Virus record (IMG/VR): IMGVR_UViG_3300003690_003063
Coordinates: 48,059-112,058 of that record
Direction: 5' to 3' (one strand)
DNA from: a virus
Length of the DNA stretch: 64,000 nt
The notes under the pieces were generated by a model. The model saw only the letters and a list, made by a program, of their open reading frames with translations, had not been told where the DNA came from and did not search any database. Position 1 is the stretch's first letter. Each line of letters begins with the position of its first letter. A program made the position numbers and the translations under genes. Positions 26,257 to 35,394 of this stretch are shown here, one piece after another.

Positions 26257-27123
26257 ATGGCAAGAAGAAACTCAGAACGACTACAACCTCACCACGAACC
26301 AAATAGCGACGAATCACCTCCCCCTCCTGCAGTTAACCCCTCCGAAGGAGGGAACGTCTTTTCCTTTGTAACACCTACAGAATTTGTAGAGCTTCCTAGT
26401 AAAGGCGCTCACTATAATGAGGACCATCCCCTACGCGGCGCAGATACTATAGAAATCCGCCACATGACTGCCAAAGAAGAGGATATTTTAACTTCGGAAG
26501 CACTTATACGCAAGGGTCTCGCTCTTGATCGACTGTTACAGGCCGTCATAATGGACAAATCAATAAATGTGAATGATCTCCTGGTAGGAGATAAAAATGC
26601 TATCCTTATTGCCTGTCGAAAGACGGGGTATGGTTCGAGTTATGAAACCACAGTGGTATGCCCCACTTGTATGACAAGCGCAGAGTCTGTTCTTGATTTG
26701 GATGATCTCGTCATCAAGGAATCCAAGAACTTACCAGAAAATGTGAGCGAGAATGCGAATGGTAACTATACTATTCGTTTTGAAGATATTGATCTTAATC
26801 TAGAAGTGCGTCTTTTAAGAGGTTCCGATGAAAAGCGCGTGGCCCAGTTACGGGACAACCGTAAAAAGCGCAAGCTTCCGTCAGCAAATATTACGGATCA
26901 GCTAGTTGCCATAATCGTGTCTATTAATGGTATGACAGAAGCCGCTATTATTAAACAATTCGTGGAACGCGTGCCCGCCATCCTTTCACGACAGATCAGG
27001 ACAATTTATGACGAACTAACTCCAGATTTGGATTTAAGTTTTGAGTTTGAATGTGATGAATGTAATTATGTGGGGAAAGTAGGTATGCCGTTGACGGCAG
27101 ACTTTTTTTGGCCTCAATCATAA
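26257..27123 (+). CDS. 26: Baseplate hub assembly protein (T4 gp26-like)
   Basis: 288 residues. After a Pro-rich N-terminus the family pattern appears: VELPSKGAHYNEDHPLRG, IEIRHMTAKEEDILTSEALI, LLVGDKNAILIACRKTGYGS. A zinc ribbon is formed by CPTC (135-138) and CDEC (266-269). This matches the gp26/T4 baseplate-hub family, which builds the central hub. Its last codons contain a T7 run (27103-27109), and a 65-codon open frame without a start codon continues in another frame, suggesting a frameshifted longer product. Confidence 0.85.
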   Translation: MARRNSERLQPHHEPNSDESPPPPAVNPSEGGNVFSFVTPTEFVELPSKGAHYNEDHPLRGADTIEIRHMTAKEEDILTSEALIRKGLALDRLLQAVIMDKSINVNDLLVGDKNAILIACRKTGYGSSYETTVVCPTCMTSAESVLDLDDLVIKESKNLPENVSENANGNYTIRFEDIDLNLEVRLLRGSDEKRVAQLRDNRKKRKLPSANITDQLVAIIVSINGMTEAAIIKQFVERVPAILSRQIRTIYDELTPDLDLSFEFECDECNYVGKVGMPLTADFFWPQS

Positions 27124-27307
27124 ATACCAAGAACTAGTTTACGAAGAGTTTTTTATTCTAAAACACTATGGTGGGTGGTCATTTTTTGAAGTCTATAACT
27201 TACCGGTCCAATTACGGCGCTGGTTTCTTAATCGACTCTCCGCTGAGTACGAAAAACAGAATAAGGCCATGGAAGAAGAGACATCTAAGAGCAAGCAACG
27301 GAGGTAA
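27110..27307 (+). CDS. gp26 frameshift extension (gp51-like helper)
   Basis: From GGC at 27110 a 65-codon frame reads GLNHKYQELVYEEFFILKHY then GGWSFFEVYNLPVQLRRWFL and a charged tail ending KQRR. This resembles small hub-assembly helper proteins encoded after gp26 in T4-like phages. No ATG, GTG or TTG lies in this frame between the TGA just upstream and the hydrophobic core; the only ATG is near its end. A +1 or -2 slip on the seven Ts would fuse it to gp26. The homology to gp51 is tentative; the lack of a start codon is directly seen. Confidence 0.65.
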   Translation, partial: GLNHKYQELVYEEFFILKHYGGWSFFEVYNLPVQLRRWFLNRLSAEYEKQNKAMEEETSKSKQRR

Positions 27308-27358
27308 AAGGCGCCCCTTTTTATTTCTGAAACTAGTTATTGTGGAGTTTTATTTTCG

Positions 27359-27679
27359 ATGGTTTCCGACACATTAGTAATTAATTTAAATGATCCTCTT
27401 TTAAAAGAGATAAAGGTCTATACCCAATTTCGAAACCAGGTTAATAATTTACTTCTAGATTTATATTACGCTGGGGTTGAGTTGCCGGTTTCTATCCGCG
27501 GCACCCAGAGCCAAGTGGAAACCTTTTTTAATGCTTTGCGAAAAGAAAAAAATTATATGGATAGCTATATGAAGTATGGGCTTGATGATTCCGTAACCCT
27601 TCGTAACCGACATAAACTAGATAGGTCGGTACACGATTTTGAGAGGGAGACGGGTCTTAAGTGGCCATTTAAAAATTAG
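27359..27679 (+). CDS. Hypothetical tail-assembly-region protein
   Basis: 106 residues, mainly helical and charged. It begins VSDTLVINLNDPLLKEIKVY and has SMK-type regions DSYMKYGLDDSVTLRNRHKL and DFERETGLKWPFKN near the end. It lies between the hub gene and the tape measure, where tail-assembly chaperones are usually found, but I do not recognise the family. The ATG at 27359 has a poor ribosome-binding site. Confidence 0.5.
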   Translation: MVSDTLVINLNDPLLKEIKVYTQFRNQVNNLLLDLYYAGVELPVSIRGTQSQVETFFNALRKEKNYMDSYMKYGLDDSVTLRNRHKLDRSVHDFERETGLKWPFKN

Positions 27680-27692
27680 GGGCACATAGAGA

Positions 27693-30317
27693 ATGGCAGA
27701 GCTAACTCAAGAATCTATTAATGCACTTAATCAAATCCTTGGACGGATCGATCGGCATCTCAGGACTGAGGGTCGACCAGGTGGTGGTGGTGGTGCCCCG
27801 CCTCGTCTCGGCCCGGATTTGGGACCTGCGGGGGGTGCCGATGATCTCTCCTATCGCGAGAGAGCCACCCGGCACTATGGGAAGCAAGCCGATGAGGTGA
27901 CGCGGCTTTTAGTTCAGCTTCGCGAAAAAGAAGAACTTATGGGAAGGCTTACGTCTGCCGAGAGGCTCGAAGTAAAAGAACTCCAGCAACAAGAAGATGC
28001 ACTTCAAAGGGTGAACGCCGCCCTTCAAGACAACACGGAGGACTTAGGAGCTGCTGTTAAGGCCCTTGACAAGTTGACCGAGGCGCACAAACGCCATCGT
28101 GAACAGCTTAAAGAAGGCGCACAAATTGCCGAGAATTATGAGAATAAATTATTTGGATTAAGCGGTGAATTTGGGGCTCTTTATACAAGGTTTATTCCCA
28201 AATCTATTACTTCTTTTAAGTCGTTTGGCAAATCTCTTGTTACAAATATCTTTTCTATAAATGGAGTTATTTCTGCTGCTCTTAAGCTCGCCAATATCTA
28301 CTTTAACCTGGCGTTTGCTGCCGATCGCGCTGCGTCATCTTTTAAGAAATCAACCGGCGCTGGTGAAGGCTATACTGATAATATAGAACGAGTGCGCGAT
28401 GCAAATATACTCGCGGGCGTCAGTTTCGAGGACTCATCTGCTGCCATGGCCGGCCTTTATAAGGGCTATACCTTATTTAATCGGGAGAGCGAGGGTACCC
28501 AAGATGCCATGGCATCACAAGTGGCTGTATTTGGGAAGTTGGGGGTATCGGCTGGCACGACAATCGGAATTATGGGACTTGCTCGCCAAGGTTTGGGAAT
28601 GACTGGTAAAGAAGCCCTGAAGCTTACGGACCAACTTAAAGATACGGCCTTTAGCTTGCACATGGACCTGGGGGGCGTACTGGAATCGTTCTCACAGGCG
28701 GCCCCCCAGCTGGCTTTTTACGGAGATGATCTTATTCATGTGTTCCGCAAGCTTCAGATGCAGGCCAAGGATACGGGGTTGTCGGTAAGTGATATTCTGG
28801 GCATCGTGGGCGAAGGCTTTGATACTTTTGATGGAGCAGCTAGCAAGGTGGGGAGAATGAACGCTTTATTGGGCGGCCCTTATCTTAACTCTATAGACAT
28901 GTTAAATGCCTCCGAAGGCGAACGTCTTGATATGCTTAAGCAATCCATGGACGCCTCTGGCCGCGTGTTCTCGGATTTGAGTAAGTACGAACAAAAGGCG
29001 TTTGCGGCAGCCCTGGGCACCGATGTCCTCAGCCTTCGAAAAGCTATGGGCGCCTTAACTTGGGAAGAAGAGGAGCGCATAAAAGTACAGGAAAAGGCAG
29101 AGAAGCGCGCCAGAAAGGCTAAAGACGCTATGGAATCGCTGGCTTTGGCGTTTGAGAACTTGTTCAAACAAAACAAGAATTGGATGAAAAAGGTTGTCGA
29201 GGGAGTCAGGAAGTTCGCGGAATATGTTCAAAAGTTTGACGACTGGAAAGACCTCCTTAAAGATATTCCTAAGCAGCTGAAAAAACTTATCCCACCCAAA
29301 GTGCAAAAAGGGCTGAAGATATTTGGGATTGCGTTGCTGACGATGGGGGCAATGCTGCTTGCTTTGAAAGTTGCTCTCATCGTTACTGCGGGCATTCTTT
29401 TGGTGACCTTCTTGCCAGCCATTATGGCCGCCATGGCCCCATTCTTGCCGATCATCGCCGTTATAGGCCTCTTTGTTGTTGCTATCGGTCTTATGGTGGC
29501 TGCCTTCCTTTCATTCAAGCCCGAAGATGTCGGCTGGATCCAATGGTTTAAAGACTGGGCGTTTACAATCGCGGGTATAGTACCGGGCTTACAAAGCGTC
29601 GCCAAAGGTTTTGGTATGTTTTTTGATAAGTTAATGAAAGGCGAAACTATTATGAGCGCTTTAAAGGGGGCTATGCTCGAATTTGCCAACAGCTTAACTT
29701 ATGGCAAATTCGGCTGGGTTATGGCGAAGCTCACCGGGGACGAATCATGGAAAGGGGGAGGTGCGTCAACGGTGCCGTCACCACCCAGGACGCGCCCGAC
29801 GTCGCCCTCCACGATTCAGGATGGTGGCTTTATCGCCGGCACACAGGGGGTGGCCGAATTCGCGTCTGCGGATGATGTGCTCGCTCTGAAACCCGGAGGG
29901 GGGATTGGTAGCGCCTTCGCCCAGATCGCCAAGGGCGCCGCCGAAGGCGCAGGCGCCAACTTCGCGAAGATGGGTAAGGGAATACAGACGTTTGACACCG
30001 AAGCCAAGGCAGTTAAAAGTCCAGAAGATCTTAAAAATCTTCTCGGCATGGGTCCAGGTGGAGTGTGGCAGCAGATGGCGTCTACGATCAAGAAAGGTAA
30101 AGACGCCCAACTGAAAAAGTTGTTGACTCCTCCCGTTGATGATGAAATGTTAAGGAGGGCCATCACGGATCCTCTTATAGTGGCCCTCGCACAGCTGGAA
30201 GATAAAGAAATTATAGTGCAGATTGGAGATGCAGCTGCCGGCCGCATTGTTACAAAAGGTATGAACTCTAGAACAGGGGCAAGCGCGGTATTACCGTGGT
30301 TACCAGGGAGAAAGTAA
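27693..30317 (+). CDS. Tape measure protein
   Basis: 874 residues. It sets tail length and is probably ejected with DNA. A coiled-coil N-terminal region (about 60-150) is followed by a helical, Ala/Gly-rich part with AADRAASSFKKSTGAGEGYT and SVSDILGIVGEGFDTF. A cluster of strongly hydrophobic helices lies at about 545-605 (GIALLTMGAMLLALKVALIV, ILLVTFLPAIMAAMAPFLPI, VIGLFVVAIGLMVAAFLSF). A Pro/Gly-rich linker precedes the C-terminal domain. Size, composition and position after tube and hub genes support the call. Confidence 0.85.
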   Translation: MAELTQESINALNQILGRIDRHLRTEGRPGGGGGAPPRLGPDLGPAGGADDLSYRERATRHYGKQADEVTRLLVQLREKEELMGRLTSAERLEVKELQQQEDALQRVNAALQDNTEDLGAAVKALDKLTEAHKRHREQLKEGAQIAENYENKLFGLSGEFGALYTRFIPKSITSFKSFGKSLVTNIFSINGVISAALKLANIYFNLAFAADRAASSFKKSTGAGEGYTDNIERVRDANILAGVSFEDSSAAMAGLYKGYTLFNRESEGTQDAMASQVAVFGKLGVSAGTTIGIMGLARQGLGMTGKEALKLTDQLKDTAFSLHMDLGGVLESFSQAAPQLAFYGDDLIHVFRKLQMQAKDTGLSVSDILGIVGEGFDTFDGAASKVGRMNALLGGPYLNSIDMLNASEGERLDMLKQSMDASGRVFSDLSKYEQKAFAAALGTDVLSLRKAMGALTWEEEERIKVQEKAEKRARKAKDAMESLALAFENLFKQNKNWMKKVVEGVRKFAEYVQKFDDWKDLLKDIPKQLKKLIPPKVQKGLKIFGIALLTMGAMLLALKVALIVTAGILLVTFLPAIMAAMAPFLPIIAVIGLFVVAIGLMVAAFLSFKPEDVGWIQWFKDWAFTIAGIVPGLQSVAKGFGMFFDKLMKGETIMSALKGAMLEFANSLTYGKFGWVMAKLTGDESWKGGGASTVPSPPRTRPTSPSTIQDGGFIAGTQGVAEFASADDVLALKPGGGIGSAFAQIAKGAAEGAGANFAKMGKGIQTFDTEAKAVKSPEDLKNLLGMGPGGVWQQMASTIKKGKDAQLKKLLTPPVDDEMLRRAITDPLIVALAQLEDKEIIVQIGDAAAGRIVTKGMNSRTGASAVLPWLPGRK

Positions 30318-31262
30318 ATGGCAAATGACGAAATGACGATGGCCGAGAAGGCCGCGGCAGCCGAACAAGAGATGGTCGACCTGATAAAGGCGGCCCACAC
30401 ACAACCCTCACATACATTTAAGGCTCCAGAGGACTTTGGTACATTGCGCAAGTCCTTTGGACATGGCCCGGGCTCGAGCGTTGTGAAAATGCCTGCCGGC
30501 TCGGCCAATGATGCCCTTCAGATTCAAATTACCCATATTCCTACACGGAACAAGATTACTTTTGAGGGATGGGTTACCAATTTTGCTGATCAATTTAATT
30601 CTACGTGGTCTGGAACTCCCGCATACGGGCGAATGGATGATCTTTATACTTTTCAACGAACGGGGCGAAAAATTAGTATGGCATTTGATGTAGTTGCTCA
30701 TTCGGGCGACAAGGCCAAAAACAACGCACAGAAGCTTAATAGATTAACACAATTTTTATATCCGGTATATAGTGATGAGTTTGGCACCAAGTGTGATACA
30801 GCAACCGGTCAGTCCACTTCAGTTGAACTAGCGCGCAACCAACGCGTACTTACATCTCCTCCTCTTTTAAAATTACATTGGGCAAACATGGCAGAAAATG
30901 TGCAAACAGGCGAGGGCCTAGTAGGATTTCTGGGTGGCTTCAGCTATGCTCCTATAATGACGTCGGGACAGTTTATAAAAAGTAGCGGCGGCATTTTAAA
31001 TTTTCAACATTTTTCGGTCACTCTTGATTTTACTGTTCTTCATACCCATCTTACTGGGTGGAGCAGGGACTCGAGCGGAAATTATGTTTTTGGGGGTTCT
31101 GAAGCAGAGAGGAACAAACTGGCAAGCTTCCCGCATAAAGCGTCGAATGTCGTTGTGGAGGGCGTCTGGTCTCGAGATAAAGGCGCCATGATCACCGTAG
31201 CTGCCCCGGCCGAAGTTGGAAACCAAGAAGCAGAAGCAGAACAGTGCGCTGTTTTGAAGTAA
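30318..31262 (+). CDS. Baseplate tail-tube initiator (gp48/gp54-like)
   Basis: 314 residues, starting directly after the tape-measure stop. The core, ITFEGWVTNFADQFNSTWSG with YGRMDDLYTFQRTGRKISMA, then LNRLTQFLYPVY, LLKLHWANM and GEGLVGFLGGFSYAP, is a pattern seen in large-phage proteins placed between tape measure and gp53 and related to the tube fold. Such proteins cap the baseplate and start the tail tube. Which of gp48 or gp54 it replaces cannot be told by eye. Confidence 0.65.
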   Translation: MANDEMTMAEKAAAAEQEMVDLIKAAHTQPSHTFKAPEDFGTLRKSFGHGPGSSVVKMPAGSANDALQIQITHIPTRNKITFEGWVTNFADQFNSTWSGTPAYGRMDDLYTFQRTGRKISMAFDVVAHSGDKAKNNAQKLNRLTQFLYPVYSDEFGTKCDTATGQSTSVELARNQRVLTSPPLLKLHWANMAENVQTGEGLVGFLGGFSYAPIMTSGQFIKSSGGILNFQHFSVTLDFTVLHTHLTGWSRDSSGNYVFGGSEAERNKLASFPHKASNVVVEGVWSRDKGAMITVAAPAEVGNQEAEAEQCAVLK

Positions 31263-31288
31263 ATAGGGTATAACAAAGGAGATTTAAG

Positions 31289-31627
31289 ATGGGAACTCGA
31301 TATGATAATAGACTCCTTCTGAGAAACGATGCGGAGGAGTATGAAAATATATTTGAAGAAAGAGGAGTAAAATATATAAAACAATATAATAGCGCGCGCC
31401 TTTATTATCCCACTCCCAATCAAATCGGAGGCCTCCAAAGGGTCCAACATATTTGGAAGGTGGGGGATCGATATTATAAGCTTGCCGCAGAATATTATGG
31501 AATTCCTACTTATTGGTGGGTTATTGCTCATTACAACAAGAAGCCCACAGAATCACAGGTTTCCATTGGAGAAGTTATTTATATTCCTCTTCCTCTTCCT
31601 AAGATTCTTAATTATATTATGCGTTAG
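31289..31627 (+). CDS. 53: Baseplate wedge protein with LysM domain (gp53-like)
   Basis: 112 residues, after AAAGGAG. The N-terminal half is charged and Tyr-rich (YENIFEERGVKYIKQYNSAR). The C-terminal half has a LysM-type fold: YKLAAEYYGIPTYWWVIAHY, then a short stretch and GEVIYIPLP. A gp53-plus-LysM arrangement is common in large myoviruses, where it is a baseplate wedge component. Confidence 0.8.
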   Translation: MGTRYDNRLLLRNDAEEYENIFEERGVKYIKQYNSARLYYPTPNQIGGLQRVQHIWKVGDRYYKLAAEYYGIPTYWWVIAHYNKKPTESQVSIGEVIYIPLPLPKILNYIMR

Positions 31628-31635
31628 GAAGATAT

Positions 31636-34600
31636 ATGGGACTCAAATCACATCCTAATTTAGTAAGTATATGGAAAAAATACTGGGACGAGGTTTTGGT
31701 CCCTGCTTGCTGCCGAGCCTATTTAACAGACTATCTGAGTAGTGCTGCGATCATTAATCAGTTTGCAGATGATCCCACTAAGGGGTTTTTAAAGCCCAAA
31801 TCTGAAATAAGAGGAGCTCCATTTACAGATGACGATTATGTGGGGCTTGTGACCCAGGACCAGTATAAACAAATAGAAGCTAAGATTAATCAGCTTTATA
31901 GCGGCACCGGAACAGAAACGGCTACTGCGGCTGTAAAAGCGTTCCGAGGCATGACGGTAAAACCTGCCATAGATCATAAAAATTGGTGGCCCGGGGGAGA
32001 ATACAAATGGGAAGGCCTGTGGGTCACCATGGATGGCATGCAGGGGGTGGGACTTCATGATTATTTGCCGCGCCACACATCAACGAGTGCCGGCCCGGAT
32101 AACAAGTCAGCTCAGTTATCCATTGCGGATATAATATTGGGTTCTGCACTGATGAGCGTGTCTAATATATTTAAATTTGGTTCCGATTCCATCACCGGTT
32201 TCGGTGCCGGCGCAAGGGGGAAGGATATAGTTGGTTCCGCGATTGATGATCCATCGGGCTATATTATACTACATCCCAAAAAAGACAAACCGTCGGATCC
32301 AGACGACAACGATTATTCCCCTATTCCCACCACACAGGCGTGGGTGAATTCTCACGGCGGTTTTAAGATGCCTCTGTGGGCTAAGCATGTTAAAACATGG
32401 TCCGCCGTTAAAGCCTTACAACCTCAAACTGCTGGTAAACATCTTGATAAGAAGTATAAACAGAATGATGCTTTAATCTTTTACACTCCCGGCGCCGGCA
32501 AGCATGCTAGGGAAATAGCTCCGTGGCAGGTAGAATTCATAGCGCGGATTGCTCGAAATCATGAAGAAGTTCTGGACACTTTGGTCGACGAGATCATTGA
32601 CAATATTTTAGCTGATATCCTCGATGCCGATCCAAAGGGCTTTACGGCCGCCCCCCCTGCTCAGCCGGCCCGGCCGCCGGCAAGGAAGAAGGCCGGCCGA
32701 GAGGAAATGGGTAAGTATGGCTCTTTTTTGAAGCCATTTGATTTACAGTGCTTCTTAATGGAAAACATTAATCTTTTATCAAGCACAAAAGAAGATGCCG
32801 ATCCTTACAAATATTTGGGCAAACTTAATGGCCACAGTAAACATGACCAACCCGGTAATTTGGTGTCTTATATACAACACGCCAATCGAGATAGCGAGGT
32901 TCAAGCACTTTTGGAGACATGCCCAGATGTTTATGCTTTATTGTCTCCATATATTAGACTTTATCGCGTAGATTACAGAGGGGATAATACTCTTTATCCA
33001 TTTCGAGAGACTGAAATACCTTTTCCCAATTTTATTGATCCAAAGGATATTTCGTTGATAGGGTCGGGCCTCCTCGGCCGTGTTCCGGGAGCCGGTATAA
33101 AGTCCTTTTCATGGTCTCTAGATGGTACGCAGCCCGCCGAAGTGGATTTTAATATCAGTGCTAATTTAACTGTACACTTTCAGACAATTCAGGACTTGTT
33201 CTCTTTGAATCGAGACCCTAATGGCATGTATCGCGCCGGTATTGGGGGAGAAGATGAAGTCCCCGCGCCCGGCTATCTTGATTTGATAATCGGGTCCGGC
33301 ACAAGTTTTCTGGAACAACCGGTTGAGATTAAAGAGAAGCCCCCAAGCAACGGCACCGTCTGTGATGTAGTGATGCAGGAGTATGATGGTGCGCGCTTTA
33401 GGATAAAAGTGGTTGTTGGGTGGAGTATCCCTACATTAAGCAGTATTTTAGATGCCACGAGCCTGACAGCCAAGCAGGCTCTTGCTTTTAAACACGCCAT
33501 CGAAGAAACTAAAACAAGTCTGTATTTACAAATCACAGGTCATCAACTAAATTTTAAAGACGATGGTGCACTGGAACTAAGTATTGATTATGTGGCCTCT
33601 TTGGATGGCATTATGGCTGCGAAAGATGCTGATATATTTGCGGGTGATACTACCTATACGGCTAAACGTAAAAGAGCCGAAGATGATCAAAAGGAAGCTA
33701 AGGAGGACGAGAAAAAGAAGAAGGAGGCCGCCAAACGCCACCGCGGCGGCGAGGAAACAGAGGACTCTGATACCGCAGCCGATGATGCTGAGGATTCCGT
33801 ACTAGATAAGGCAAATAAAAAAGTAAAGGAGCTCGCATCGAAGGACAGGATGGCGCGCTATCGGCGCTTTTTGGGAATTTTGTATGACAAAAATAGAATT
33901 TATTCGGTTAAGATTTCTGCTGATATGTATCAACAAGGTCTTATTAGTGGTCAGCAAAATCCTGAAAAACGCGCTGAAATGGCGCGCGTTCGAGTGGGGA
34001 AAGATCCTGCGAAGCGAGGGTTTGGTGAGCCCCAACAATCGAATAACTTTGATTCCACACTTATGAAAGACCTAGCGTCGTTTTCCCGCACAAAAGGAGA
34101 CACAGACAAGAACGCTTTAGAGGGCCCCGACGAATTCGATAAGTATGCGGAGCTGCAGATTAAAAAAGATGACGACGGCTCCGTTACGGTACCGTATTTT
34201 TATTTGGGAGACCTTATAGATGGTATTTTTGAATATATGAACCATCTCCCGGTTGATGCCCAAGGGTATCATGGGAGCCTTCAATTTTTGTTGGGGGCTA
34301 TGGAACTGATAGACCCCCTTCAGGCGTTTCAAGTAAAAGATATTGAATTAGAGTGTGTAAACGCAAACGCAAAACGAGTAATTAGAGCTATTCAAGACGT
34401 AGATCCTCTAAGATTTAGTGGTCCGGGAAGTGGAATTACTTTTTCGATCAATATGGGAAGCATTCCTATTTCTTTACATTCTTTCCGAGAATGGTATGTA
34501 CAGAATGTAGTTCGTTCGAATAGGGATAAATTTATGCTCTTAGATTTTGTGAAGCAAGTCTGCGCGAGTCTTGTTATAAAAGCTTTTAATGCTGTGTGCT

Positions 34601-35328
34601 TTCAAGATACGATTAGATATCATTTAAAATTCGACACTTCTCTGTTTGATCTTGCTGATTCTTATGTGGGACAAAATGCTACTGTGGACGAGGTAGCGGC
34701 CTCAAAAAAGAAGGCCGACACCCTCTCCCGTACCGCACTTGTCCCCGAAGTGAGGCCGAATATTCCTACCGTTATCCTCTATAGTGTTGATTCCCGCCCA
34801 CGCACCGGCGATTATCAAGAAGATCTAGAGGCTGGTATATATCATTATTATTTGGGAGCATCCTGCGGCCTCGCCAAAAATATTAAGTTCAACCGAATTG
34901 ATTTTCCCGAGATGAGAGCAGCACGTATTACTAAGGATGGCTCACTGTCTGCCACCCAGCTTCGCGAATTATACATGGTGGACTTGGACTTAATTGGCAA
35001 CACCCTCCACAAAACAGGTCAATACGTGTTTATTGAACCTATAGGTGTTGGCCTTGGGTCGCTGAAGGCAGCTGGTACGATACCCAATTTAGCGCGCATT
35101 TTGGGGATTGGAGGGTATCACCTTATAAACTCTGTAAAGAGCGAAATTAGTGACGCCGGGTTTAATGTTTCAATCAGCGCTCAGCAGGAGGGAATGGCTT
35201 TTGATAACAATCGTATTATTTCTATAAATCGATGGCCCGAAACGGCGCCAAAGATTAAAGACAAAAAAGGAAAGAGGAAGAAAGGTGGAGAGAAAGAAGA
35301 AGCGCCACTCCCTGCGGACGGTTCTTAG
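31636..35328 (+). CDS. Large baseplate-associated structural protein
   Basis: 1230 residues, one of the largest genes. It follows gp53-LysM by eight bases. The N-terminal 300 residues resemble a peptidoglycan-binding-style region only loosely. The middle (about 450-620) is beta-rich with YIRLYRVDYRGDNTLYPFRE and IKSFSWSLDGTQPAEVDFNI. A highly charged K/E/R linker occurs at about 680-730. The C-terminal end (TGQYVFIEPIGVGLG, GIGGYHLINSVKSEISDAGF) is hub-like. I infer a baseplate hub or wedge protein; no enzymatic motif is clear. Confidence 0.6.
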   Translation: MGLKSHPNLVSIWKKYWDEVLVPACCRAYLTDYLSSAAIINQFADDPTKGFLKPKSEIRGAPFTDDDYVGLVTQDQYKQIEAKINQLYSGTGTETATAAVKAFRGMTVKPAIDHKNWWPGGEYKWEGLWVTMDGMQGVGLHDYLPRHTSTSAGPDNKSAQLSIADIILGSALMSVSNIFKFGSDSITGFGAGARGKDIVGSAIDDPSGYIILHPKKDKPSDPDDNDYSPIPTTQAWVNSHGGFKMPLWAKHVKTWSAVKALQPQTAGKHLDKKYKQNDALIFYTPGAGKHAREIAPWQVEFIARIARNHEEVLDTLVDEIIDNILADILDADPKGFTAAPPAQPARPPARKKAGREEMGKYGSFLKPFDLQCFLMENINLLSSTKEDADPYKYLGKLNGHSKHDQPGNLVSYIQHANRDSEVQALLETCPDVYALLSPYIRLYRVDYRGDNTLYPFRETEIPFPNFIDPKDISLIGSGLLGRVPGAGIKSFSWSLDGTQPAEVDFNISANLTVHFQTIQDLFSLNRDPNGMYRAGIGGEDEVPAPGYLDLIIGSGTSFLEQPVEIKEKPPSNGTVCDVVMQEYDGARFRIKVVVGWSIPTLSSILDATSLTAKQALAFKHAIEETKTSLYLQITGHQLNFKDDGALELSIDYVASLDGIMAAKDADIFAGDTTYTAKRKRAEDDQKEAKEDEKKKKEAAKRHRGGEETEDSDTAADDAEDSVLDKANKKVKELASKDRMARYRRFLGILYDKNRIYSVKISADMYQQGLISGQQNPEKRAEMARVRVGKDPAKRGFGEPQQSNNFDSTLMKDLASFSRTKGDTDKNALEGPDEFDKYAELQIKKDDDGSVTVPYFYLGDLIDGIFEYMNHLPVDAQGYHGSLQFLLGAMELIDPLQAFQVKDIELECVNANAKRVIRAIQDVDPLRFSGPGSGITFSINMGSIPISLHSFREWYVQNVVRSNRDKFMLLDFVKQVCASLVIKAFNAVCFQDTIRYHLKFDTSLFDLADSYVGQNATVDEVAASKKKADTLSRTALVPEVRPNIPTVILYSVDSRPRTGDYQEDLEAGIYHYYLGASCGLAKNIKFNRIDFPEMRAARITKDGSLSATQLRELYMVDLDLIGNTLHKTGQYVFIEPIGVGLGSLKAAGTIPNLARILGIGGYHLINSVKSEISDAGFNVSISAQQEGMAFDNNRIISINRWPETAPKIKDKKGKRKKGGEKEEAPLPADGS

Positions 35329-35370
35329 GGACGATTATTATCTTCATCCATCAAAAAATGAAAAGAGTTA

Positions 35371-35380
35371 TATTTAGTAA
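35371..35380 (+). promoter_or_regulatory. Candidate late promoter motif TATTTAGTAA
   Basis: A variant of the recurrent motif (TATATTTAGTAACG) lies 24 bases before the ATG of the last structural gene. Confidence 0.35.
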
Positions 35381-35394
35381 CGAGGGCGAATAAA

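Noticed and set aside
27168-27377. 69-codon + strand ORF after the gp26-like gene
   Set aside because: It overlaps the better-supported frameshift extension in another frame, has no family-like pattern and no ribosome-binding site.
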